DNA from: Polytrichum commune
Lineage: Eukaryota; Streptophyta; Polytrichopsida; Polytrichales; Polytrichaceae
Length of the DNA stretch: 60,000 bases
Assembly (NCBI GenBank): GCA_950295325.1
Contig: OX485805.1
Location: 5,148,501 to 5,208,500, forward strand
Reading direction: 5' to 3'
Shown: positions 21,724 to 31,816 of the stretch, one piece after another
Layout: each line of letters starts with the position of its first letter
How positions within the stretch are numbered: position 1 is the stretch's first letter
The notes under the pieces: generated by a model
What the model was told of the DNA's origin: nothing
Seen by the model: the letters and a program-made list of their open reading frames with translations, nothing else
The model's database searches: none
Program-made: the position numbers and the translations under genes

Positions 21724-24309
21724 TCAATGTTTTGGTGAGAAACTAGCCAGTTGCTCACGAATTTCTGAGAATGTGGGCCTGTTTCTTGGGTCCAGACTGT
21801 AACACTTGTCCAGGAGAGCCTTCAATCCATCGACCATTTTGACATTTTCTAATTTCGGAGGGGATCCACCAAGCACGAGCGATTCCACAACCTTTTCACT
21901 CATATGACTCTTGATCAAGTAAGAATACGGTGACATCCCAGTGACGACCTCGTAGCACATCATACCGAAGCTATACACGTCGGCTGCCATTAGGTCAACC
22001 TGCTTCAGCGCTGAATTGCTTACGACCTCCGGAGCCCGCCACCAACCGGTGCCAGTGCCGGATCTTCGACTTGTGGGCTCCTGGTCGAGAACCTGTGAAA
22101 GGCCGAAGTCCACAATCTTGATGTCCATGTTTCTCCCAGCCTTCGTGTTACGAACAAGGACATTATCACCTTTCAGGTCCCCGTGGGTTACGCCACGAGA
22201 GTGGAGGTATTCCATCCCCATCGCCACTTTGGTGATAATGGCCAACACTTCGGACTGCGGCAGCGGCGACTTAGCTGAAAATCTTGAGTCCACATATGCA
22301 CGTAAGCTTTGGTCCATCACTTCCATCACGATCCCGCATCGGCTCGACATGATGACGGAGAATCCCACCAACCTCACCACATGTGGATGTAGAAGCTTCT
22401 GCAGCAAATTCACTTCTCGCCGCAGCTTCGAAGCGTGGTTAGATTTGAGCCATTTCACTGCGAATCTGCAACCGATCCAGGCGACTTCGTAAACCTTTGC
22501 GGAGGCCCCTTTGCCAAGTACCCGCACCGGTTGAAGAAGCTGCGGATCTATCATCAGACATTTCGGTAAATCTGCCTCTGCCGCATCAATTTCCTTGCTA
22601 ACCTGTTCTTCGGGCCTCAGAAACTTTGGATTCTTACGCTGCAACTCGAGCAAGGAAGTCCAATCTTCTTGAATTAGGTCATCTGCTTCGACAGGGTCGC
22701 CGCCACAGAAAGCCTGTCGCAACCTCTGAATGTATGTAAAATTTGGCGGGTTCATGTTCAGCACATAGCAAAGCCCTTCGAAGGTCGGCCGATTGTGAGG
22801 CTCCGGATCCCAACATTTTTGAATAAGGAGCTTCAACTCCTCGCTCAAATCGGCAGGCAGTGGTGGCCTCTCACCTGCCAATATCATCTTCTCCAGGCGG
22901 TCACCGCGTATATCTTGGAACGGTAAATTTCCTGTAACAACTTCGTAGCATGTCATACCGAAACTGTAAACGTCGGCTTTCTGCAATTGAACGTCAGAAG
23001 CCAAATTCTTGCCGTTGATGATGGCCTCCGGAGGTGACCATCTCGGACGATGCTTCCATGCACTGTCCGTTGTAATTGGCTCCACTCCTAGCTCCCGAGA
23101 GCAATGGAAATCTGAGATTTTGACATCGACATGGCCAGTATTAACAACTTCCTTAACCAACACATTGGTGCACTTCAACTCACCGTGTACATATCCCTGT
23201 CTGTGCAAGTAATACATTCCTCTCGCAATCTGCGTTATGATGTTAACCTCCTCGGTGCGATTGAATGGCCGACGAAACAATGATTTGGAGCGCCGACACT
23301 CCATGTACTGGCGGAGATCACCATCCATCTTCTCATACAAAACGTATGTTTTCTCCTTATCCTGTGCGAAACCGATGAGCTGCGTAATGTGAGGGTGCTT
23401 GAGTTTCATAAGAGAAGTGACCTCCTTCTGTAACTCCATCTTGTTCCAGTGATGGTCACTCGACTTGAAGGTTTTGACGGCACAGTCGCAACCAAGCCAC
23501 TTTCCCCTGTGCACAGCCGCCTTACCCTCGAGGTGATCATCTTCTCGGCTCTTCTTCGAACCAGACGGCAAGGGTTTTATAGGTGCTTCATCGACACTCA
23601 CCGTTGAGAATTTCACACTAAGATAACTCGGCAGGATGACTGGAGTATGTGAATTGGTAGAATTAAAATTGCACTTGTCCTTGATGACCTGCTCCAATTC
23701 CACAGCCACATGGTGATCAGCTGCCACCATGCCTAATTCGCTGGGAATTCGATCGTTTTGAGTCTGTTGCAGCTTGAGGTTTTGCAGTTTTGAGAGCATT
23801 TCCTCCCTGTCCCTCTCCGAATCGTGGCTGAGAAGCGTATCCTTTTGCTCTTCCCAGCTCTCAGATGTGGACTGCTCAGGTATGCCAGTGAGAATAAAAT
23901 CATTGTCTAAGTAAAGATACGCCTTCAACGAATCGATCTCGTCGTGTATCTCCTTGAAGGCCTCGGGGTTGTCTACCCGACCGAGAATAGTCGGTATTGC
24001 AGTTCTTCTATCTCTGTACGATGCGACCAGTGCCTCGCCTTTTCTCAGCAACGCCAAAACGTGGTCGAATTCCAGGGACCCTAACAAATTGGTGTCACTC
24101 ACATCCACGGTATTAATGATATTGTCCTGCTGCCTCAGCGCCTTGCCAATTTCACCGAATCGCTCTGCAAGCCGTGTGCACTGATGCTTGTTGAAGCAGA
24201 CATCGTTGGCCATATCTCTCACATGCTTGATAATCTCTAGGGCATCCTTAAGGGATGACGCCATTTTTTTTCCCGAATCTAGAGGCAAGTTATCCTGCCA
24301 GTTATCCAA
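21724..24309 (-). CDS. Tandem pseudokinase-kinase protein with N-terminal helical bundle
   Basis: This is an intronless 861-aa ORF; a second Met at residue 16 (24262-24264) is a possible start. Residues 16-125 are helical, with a CxxLAERF...LRKGEALV pattern that resembles the HeLo/RPW8-like bundle of plant MLKL-type proteins. Residues 262-520 form a TKL-type kinase fold that keeps the ATP-site Lys279. Its catalytic loop is HGE instead of HRD (375-377), and DFG is replaced by DFH (400-402), so it is a likely pseudokinase. Residues 595-855 form a second kinase with LGKGASAKV, Lys619, HGDLKGDN (Asp711), DFG (734-736) and APE (759-761), all consistent with activity. Tandem kinase proteins of this design act in immunity in cereals; a similar role here is inference. 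A truncated copy of its 3' end lies at 1-241. Confidence 0.9.
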   Translation of the reverse strand: MDNWQDNLPLDSGKKMASSLKDALEIIKHVRDMANDVCFNKHQCTRLAERFGEIGKALRQQDNIINTVDVSDTNLLGSLEFDHVLALLRKGEALVASYRDRRTAIPTILGRVDNPEAFKEIHDEIDSLKAYLYLDNDFILTGIPEQSTSESWEEQKDTLLSHDSERDREEMLSKLQNLKLQQTQNDRIPSELGMVAADHHVAVELEQVIKDKCNFNSTNSHTPVILPSYLSVKFSTVSVDEAPIKPLPSGSKKSREDDHLEGKAAVHRGKWLGCDCAVKTFKSSDHHWNKMELQKEVTSLMKLKHPHITQLIGFAQDKEKTYVLYEKMDGDLRQYMECRRSKSLFRRPFNRTEEVNIITQIARGMYYLHRQGYVHGELKCTNVLVKEVVNTGHVDVKISDFHCSRELGVEPITTDSAWKHRPRWSPPEAIINGKNLASDVQLQKADVYSFGMTCYEVVTGNLPFQDIRGDRLEKMILAGERPPLPADLSEELKLLIQKCWDPEPHNRPTFEGLCYVLNMNPPNFTYIQRLRQAFCGGDPVEADDLIQEDWTSLLELQRKNPKFLRPEEQVSKEIDAAEADLPKCLMIDPQLLQPVRVLGKGASAKVYEVAWIGCRFAVKWLKSNHASKLRREVNLLQKLLHPHVVRLVGFSVIMSSRCGIVMEVMDQSLRAYVDSRFSAKSPLPQSEVLAIITKVAMGMEYLHSRGVTHGDLKGDNVLVRNTKAGRNMDIKIVDFGLSQVLDQEPTSRRSGTGTGWWRAPEVVSNSALKQVDLMAADVYSFGMMCYEVVTGMSPYSYLIKSHMSEKVVESLVLGGSPPKLENVKMVDGLKALLDKCYSLDPRNRPTFSEIREQLASFSPKH

Positions 24310-25917
24310 ACATTAGGCTCTGTTGGCTAAAGTATGTTGTTCGCAGAGAGGATATGACGAAGAATTACGAAATCTACGATTGAGTTACGTTTTGAAGGAT
24401 GGACGAAGCGAAAGATATCATGATGAAAGGTGTGGCCAAATCATTTAGAGGGATGATCATATTTTCCTGAAGCAGGATTGGCTAGACATCCTGCAACGCA
24501 TTACGATACTCTACAACTTATACCTCGAAGATGCAGAGTCAAAAAACAATTCAAGAAAGATGAACCGATGATCTTCTTAAATTACACTTCACACCAGAAC
24601 GATGATGATGCGAAGGAAAAACAAAATTACCTGACTGTGAAGTTTGGAATGATCTTGTTCCTGGCAATCGACTGTTTGTAACGCCTCACTTGAACTGCAC
24701 CGCCGGCGTACAATTTCAAAGATGTAGATAAACCCAGCTATCTTCTGCCCTCAATTTCATAAAACACCCCAGGGCCTGTAATCACAGCCGCTGAAGGGAT
24801 GTGGGAGGCACTCAGTGATGGCAGCCTAGTCGGATTGGATATCATATTTCGTTGTGTCGGTGCGGATCACCATCGATTGCTTGCACCTTCGGTTAATTAG
24901 TTTGCACAAGCTAAGAAATTTTTGGGCAGAAACACACAGAAGACCTTGCAACTCCTGTCGGCTCCTCCTTCCTAAAACTGTGGCTTCTAGCCCATTGAAT
25001 ATGCTACCGTATAGTGTTCGACACAAACTAATTGATTTTGAAAGATTTTCCACGTGACGAGAGTAGCTTTCGGCACTCAAAAGTGTTGAGCCAGACATCG
25101 ATCTACGGTACCAATCTGCACACTTAAGATTCAGTAGTAGGCAGAACACTTCACGGCGGTACAAACTTGACCTGATGAAGAAATCAGCAAACTCGGAGGA
25201 ACATCGGTAGGGTAGGTTAATCTGGGGTTATTCTAAACAGAAATCGATGGAACGCAGAATTTGGACAGAAATAGACAGGCATATATTGGGGTTCCTAGAA
25301 ACTAAGAGGTAGGCGCGTAGAAAATAATCAAAAGCAGCAACAAATCAAATACACAAACTCACCGGCAGGAACAACTAAGACAATAGAATCCTGCAGACAC
25401 CAATCGACCAAATTCTCAAATTTCGGCTTCCTCCCCACTACTTTACCGACCAGACTCGCTGCGGATCGAAGTTGCTTCAAACGCAGGTACAACCTAATCC
25501 ACTGCGGCGCTACGAAACACAGGTCCCAGTGAAGTATGATTCTATAAACAGGAATCTCCTCAAATCAAATATTTGACAGAGTTTGTGTTCCAAGGATATT
25601 GAGGTGGGCATAACACCAACATGTTCGAAGATGACCGGGACTGTCGGAAACTAGTAACGAGGATCGAGAAACGAAGATGCCTCCGACAAGTTCTTGGCTC
25701 CTCAGCATTGTTGTAATAATCTATCCAATATTCTTTAGAAGCAATTCAAATTCAGCTGTTGATCGAATAAAGAAATCTATTGTAGACAAATATCTTAGAC
25801 AGAGTGACGTTCATAAAAAGACTTACGTCGAAATGCGGTAAGCTTCGAGGTCGAGAGGCTAGCCTGGCTAGGTACTCCACTTACCGACAGAACCACAGTC
25901 TGTACTAATTGAGCAAC
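24310..25917. other. Upstream region of the tandem kinase
   Basis: This interval is the likely promoter and 5' leader of the minus-strand kinase gene, possibly with a leader intron. Small ORFs here (for example around 24826-25164) show no domain pattern. I found no conserved promoter element to report. Confidence 0.35.
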
Positions 25918-25925
25918 CCACCAAA

Positions 25926-26244
25926 CAGTGTGTATGTTTGACAAAGTTTTTGCAAGTTTTTGACATTTGACATGCAAAAACTTGCTCAAAAATCAAATGC
26001 ACGCCAATTTTGACACGCACGATTTAGAATTGACATGTAGTGTGACTCGTGAAGAAAAAAACCACACATCAATTGACATCTAGAAATTGAAATGACACGA
26101 ACCCCTAGGCATGTGACATTGAGGTGACATTTTAGAAGAAAATGTAGATGTCAATTGACATTCATTTTGTGTTTTTGAAAATGTCACGTGACACTTTGGA
26201 TTTGAAGTTGAATGTCAAATAAAATTTGTCAAACATACACACTG
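25926..26244. mobile_element. hAT-type MITE, 319 bp
   Basis: The ends are perfect inverted repeats for 20 bases (CAGTGTGTATGTTTGACAAA). The element is flanked by an exact 8-bp duplication, CCACCAAA, at 25918-25925 and 26245-26252. The CAGTG terminus and the 8-bp duplication assign it to hAT. The interior is AT-rich with repeated TTGACAT/ATGTCAA motifs and no coding capacity. The perfect ends suggest it is fairly young. It lies about 1.6 kb upstream of the tandem kinase. Confidence 0.9.
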
Positions 26245-26252
26245 CCACCAAA

Positions 26253-29200
26253 TACCCTCCATCACAAACCTCTAAATTAAGAAAGAAAGAAAAACGAAGT
26301 CCTCCAATGTTGCCACTTGCATGAGATTATGGTGTTGCTTCATACTTGAGTTGGTCTAAGTTTAAGATATTTTGCCCTATTTTGGAGGACTGTATTTTGA
26401 GCATTTTTTTCCATTTATGTACATTGGCATTTGGCATGGAATTGTTTTTCTATGTAGAAGAAGTAAACAAAACATTGTCACCGTTTTTTAATTTAATTTA
26501 TCATTTTTTTCATTTAGTTATGAATCTTTAAATATTTTGGTAGAGTGTGCTATGATAGACTTGAAAATGTCTCATTCTAGAATTGGACAATTCCTATCAT
26601 AGAATCACATTTTGTATGTTTATTACCTCTAAGTTTATATTTACACACTCATCTTGTGTCTTGGAACCAACACACAATGAGCTAATTAGACACTAACTTG
26701 GCTTTGAATACCTTCACCAAGTGTCATATATGCGACACCCTAGCGAACCAATCATAACAAAGGAATAAGAAGTAATTAAGGTTTAGGCATCTATAACCAA
26801 TAAAATAAAAGAGTTTGCATATGTTTAGGAGGAGAAATAGCAGGGGATTATTTTCCTTGTGAAGAGAAACAAATTCTAGAGAGAATTTCAAAAAAGAAAT
26901 TTAAAAAATCATGAATATGGAAATTGCTACAAATCTTGAAGCGGTAAAGTTTATTGGAACACGCAATCAATCTATAGGTCAACCATAAATTTCTCATCCA
27001 AATGTTAATTCTTGGCTCCAACAGTTGTGAAAACTCTTGTGAGGGTAATCAATCACAAGCCACCAACACATAAACCTTACCTCCGTCAAAAAAAATTGAT
27101 ACTTGCCTCTCCCATGTAAGTGCTTCTAAATCTCCTTCATCAAGATCACCTCCACTTAACTCCAACACCTCCCTCTTTAGTTCACTAGATTGGGAGCTTT
27201 GAGAACCCTTGGACCTTATTTTTTGAATTTGTTCCCTAGAGCTTGACATAAAGGGCACCACCTTGGTAATAGAACAACATGCCTTGTTTGTAATCCTGAC
27301 ACGGGCATCGCAAGAATTAGAGGGCCTCTGAAGTCTACTACCTCCTTTCGAAGGTGAACAACCTTGAATGGGTGTGGAGAGGCCAGCTGGCACCTATCTT
27401 ACCCAAGGGCAAGCCCCTAGCTAATAAGTTCCCACATGGTGGATTGAAAATATCGAGTTCACCAAGATACCCCCACTGTACTTTGATAGAGCATAGGTGG
27501 TAAGGTGTGCTAGAAGTCAGATGCTAGGAAGGGCATCTATCTAAGTCTATTCAAGCCTTAGGCGACTTATCTCAAAGTTCCATAAGATCCACGTTAAGGC
27601 CTTGGGTTTAAGGCACCCTTTAAATTCATATATAATATCAATGTTGATTTCACATTGATCCCAATCACCTCAAACAAAAGCAATGAATCCTTGCCTACCA
27701 AAGATAGGGCTGCAATTTCAATCTATCGTTTTTGTATTTATGATAGGTACTAGTCTACTTAGAAGGTTGATTTATGAATTATATTATGGTTCAATGAATC
27801 ACGTTAGCACATAAAAATTTGTTAAATCAAGAAGAATGTGTATCACCATTAACTCAATAATGTTGGTTCCTTGCATTTTGAGGCATCTACACCCTAGCCT
27901 TTGTAATATTGCCCTCCGTGATATATATCACTCCCTCTCTCATATCTCAAAACCCTAGTTTAAACCTCTCTCCTTGTTGTCACATTATCCTCCCATATAT
28001 CATGGTTTTGACATTTAAAATCCGCCAAAGAGATCAGAGCACAAGCTCGCACGCATCATGTTGTCATCGTTGTCATTATTGTCATTATTGCAATGTTGAC
28101 TTTGTGTTATTCCATAATGTCACACTATCCTAATTCTCTATTATCATACATCCATGTAAACACTACATAGCTCCTTAATATCACGTGCACTTTGGTTGCC
28201 ATAGGCATGATATTAGGGAGGTTAGAGTGCACTATGTACCCACCATTGAAGAGAAGATATAGGTGATGTCATCAAGTTGGATTGGTTACATCACATACGT
28301 TTCGGGCAACGCATGTGTGTGTGGAGCAACTACACTAAATATGATAGTTAGTGTCACCAATTTCAATTGTCTTGTTCACTACTAATTGTAAACTGCGGTA
28401 TACTATCAACAACACTCAATGTTAACCCAACATTATTTGTCATTCCTTGTAATATTTTGGGGGATAATAGATTTACACTGTTGCAAATACTGTCACTTAC
28501 CAAGTGGTATTTCATCCAACTTTTAATCATCTATGACAATATTTCATCACAAGTTGTTGACAAGTGAAGGTAGGGTTTTGGCCAATGGATGAACTCATCT
28601 ATCATCCATGACAATATTTGTTTAGTTATTCATAAGAAGTGTCATCCAAAAAGTTACCATAGTAACATAAAATACCATATGACACAAAATATCATATTTA
28701 GTGTAGTCCATGTAAATGGATGTGTGTTTCAATATGCATTGATGAGGACACCCATAAGGCCAAAGCGAGCCATTTTGAGGGGTTGATCACACCAACCACT
28801 TCTAGTACCATCTTTTAGTATCTCCAGATGTAATAATGTGAAAAATGATGGGTCAACATCAACATAATCCCTAGCAATTTCACGGCTAGAACCAAATGGA
28901 AAGTTAGGCGTGATTGGGGTCTAAGAGTCATCACCAATGCAATCTTTGGTCAAGAGAACAATGCAACTTAAGAGTAACATGCAATGTGTATATTTTTTAA
29001 CATTGAAGCCATGTGCATGGGACCTTCTTTGAAGTTATAAAGATATTGATGATAAAGTTATCCTTGAAATCTTTTAAAATCTCATGTTTTAGTAGGGGGT
29101 CTCGCCTACAGAAGGCACCTCTATAGAAAATTGGCGTACACATATGAGAACCAAGTTTTTGTTTAGGGGCTAGTTATCTTAACCCCTAACTGCCCGAGCA

Positions 29201-30721
29201 ACCATATATGGTTGACCAAATTTTTTGGCTCGTTTGTGTGTGGGTAGGTAAATTCGTTTGACCGCGTAAATTTTTTTTTGGCGGGCAGTATGGAAGGGCA
29301 ACTTTTGGATTGAGGCATTTTTGACCAAAAAGAGTAAATATTCGATTTTAGAGAGGGTCGCAAAGGCATATATGTCCGTGATGTAGGGAATGGGTGGAGA
29401 AAGTGCTTTACTATTTCCTCAATGTTTCAGCTAATTGGACTATTGTACTTGTTTTTGACATCCAAAGAGTTCTCATTATTCATTTCTTTTGAAAAGTGTC
29501 GTAGTGGAAAGAGTAAAAAAACTCCGTATTTTTTACCGTCGAATATTAGTATTCACAATTACCAATGTGAAGTAATTTGCAATATCAAATCGTCAAGTGT
29601 TAAAAAAAAGAAAATGCATTTCAAGAATTGCAAGGAGGATTGCGAAATGATTGGGATAGCTCTATATGCATACATAGGGTCTTTGGAATCACATTTTCGT
29701 ATTCTTTCACATGTTGGAGTTGTTTGTGTCACCACAAACTCCTAAAAACACTTATGAGCAAATCATACCAACATTGTGGGGAGGGGCGGCATACAAAAAA
29801 AAGAATGTATACATTTCTCTTGTTTGAATCTCACAACTCTTATGCAATCTCTGTCTCAAAATTGGTATGCATACTAATAAACAAGTTCTTTAAACATCTA
29901 TACGATTAGATTTTGGATAAAAGACAAATTCCTCCATTGGGGATTGTATTAAAGCCATGCACATATTTCTTAGGAAAAGTGCATTCCGAAAGGCTTGGGC
30001 ACTTAGGGGTTAATCTTTGAGATTTTTGGGACCCTATAATAATTAATATCCTACTTAGATCATTATTTTCCTCCACCCTATAGGTAATTATAAATTCTAG
30101 AATTGTACATAAAATTGCACCCTATTTTATTTATAAAAAATAAGGATTCAATTTTTTAATTTTTTAATTGTGGTATTGGAATGGAGTTCCTTGTTGCTAA
30201 TGTTTGTCACTTAAGAAACAAGCAAAAAGACAAAATGTCTAAGCAATTTGAGGATGGCATGACCATGCGCTGAGGGAGTTGCAAAATGACAATGGAAAGG
30301 GAAAACTAGCTCAATGGCTTCTAACCCTTTTTCTTGCTTCATCCACAACAGACCAAAATTCATCCACAATGATTGAAATTAGATTCAAGTTTCCAAAGAA
30401 CCCCCATTTTTTTAAACATAACTTAACTTACCCTCTAAACATAAACGTACTCATCCTACAAAAGAATGAATTACTCATTTAAATTAGCATAATTTATAGT
30501 ACCATATGTTATATATAAATTACCTTTGCATATCTAAGGGATCCTAATGTAGATCTATATAAAATTCATGTATTACAAATATATTCCACCATACCTTTTT
30601 TCGCACGCAATTTCTACATAGATCGCCAATGAACGCCCCTAGGGGTTTTAACTTGCTTTTGACAATTTATAATATTAAGAAATACTCACTTGGTACTAAA
30701 GCATCCAATGTAAATTGGTGA
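26253..30721. other. Gene-poor AT-rich DNA
   Basis: No gene is recognised. A 114-codon minus-strand ORF at 27049-27393 is serine-rich and lacks a recognisable domain; it may be a retroelement fragment. A small perfect palindrome (AACCATATATGGTT) lies near 29199-29212. Otherwise the sequence is AT-rich and featureless to inspection. Confidence 0.35.
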
Positions 30722-30732
30722 CTTAAAGAGGG

Positions 30733-30828
30733 TTGGGGCAAACCAACCCATACACTACTGTAGTTCCTTGGAGGCAAGGGTTTAGGCATCCAACAAGGAA
30801 TGAGTGTATAGGTTGGTTCGCCCAAATC
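30733..30828. mobile_element. Small foldback element with 11-bp flanking duplication
   Basis: The two halves pair as an imperfect hairpin. The left arm contains AAACCAACCCATACACT and TTCCTTG; the right arm contains the complement of GAACCAACCTATACACT and TTCCTTG. The hairpin is flanked by a perfect direct repeat, CTTAAAGAGGG, at 30722-30732 and 30829-30839. A duplication of 9-11 bp would suit a Mutator-type miniature element. The hairpin could also be transcribed, but nothing here shows that. Confidence 0.55.
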
Positions 30829-31202
30829 CTTAAAGAGGGGGGGAGGTGACTTGATCAAAGCACAACTATGTAAGAATGAACTCCTTGTCAAGCTTTCGAG
30901 AGCACCATTTTAGGTGCCTTCAAAAGTTTGACATGAAAAATTGAAATCGATCTCAAAATCGTATAATTAAACTCCGTGTGCAAATCACTTGGACCCCTTG
31001 TGCATGCCCCTTCTAGAAACATAGTGAAGAGGTGCCTTCCCTAACCTAGATCTCTCATCCATGCAAGATGGATGGTTTGAATGTTCAAGTCCAAATACAG
31101 GTGGATGTTTCCTTAGAAACATCTTTACAAAAAAAATCTAGAGAACCCCCAATCACAACAAAATGCAATGAAGAAGCACACCACATAGGTTAACTTAGGG
31201 TC

Positions 31203-31410
31203 ACTTCACACACGAGCCAAGAGCCGTGACCATGAAATTGTGAGAGCCCAAAAAAGAAAGTGTCCAAAGGCCGTCCCAAGACACCTCCAAAATCATGTAG
31301 TGTGGTCATGGACCCTCAGGTGTAGTGTGAAGCCATATGTGACCGGGCCCTCAACCAAATGCTATTTCCATGAATTTCTTTTCATGCGGATCCTCACACT
31401 TGATAAAATG
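31203..31410 (+). repeat. Direct repeat, copy 1 (downstream of G-patch gene)
   Basis: This segment matches 36109-36278 in the same orientation, sharing CTTCACACACGAGCCAAG, CCGTGACCATGAAATTGTGA and a common end near CCTCACAC..TGATAAAAT. Copy 1 carries about 33 extra bases that look like an internal duplication. The pair brackets the G-patch gene. Confidence 0.8.
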
Positions 31411-31816
31411 GGAGAAATCAGCGGTTGTGAACCACTGTGAATTGGCCAATTGTGAAGGTTTGAGTGACATAGGCCAATGACATGTGACAGACACCCTAAC
31501 TTGCCTCTTGGCCACAGACTCAACACAAGATTTACCCACAAAGTGTCTATGCCACAAATCTTTGTTTCTTCAAGGTCCAAAGCTATGACACATCCTGTGT
31601 GTGGAAATGTTGCTCACCGAAGTTTCTATCTTCATATTTCACACAATTTGCTACAAATTAACCAAGAAACTCTCAAAGAACAATGAATACACTGCAACAA
31701 GAGGCATCTAACTCTACCTTGCACGCCCCTCATTCAATATACAAATACAGCAGAAGTAGAGAGAAGGAAGCTTCTTTCTCTGCAGTTTGTGAATGATTGG
31801 AGGCATTTACAATGTG

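Noticed and set aside
22016-22492. 158-codon plus-strand ORF opposite the kinase
   Set aside because: It is an antisense shadow of the kinase coding sequence.
24826-25164. 112-codon minus-strand ORF upstream of the tandem kinase
   Set aside because: No family resemblance and no supporting context; it may be leader sequence.
25795-25920. tRNA-like sequence beside the hAT MITE
   Set aside because: The D-arm-like stretch is not followed by a proper anticodon stem or T arm; no cloverleaf can be drawn.
27049-27393. 114-codon serine-rich minus-strand ORF
   Set aside because: Low-complexity composition with no motif; not enough to call a gene or a retroelement.
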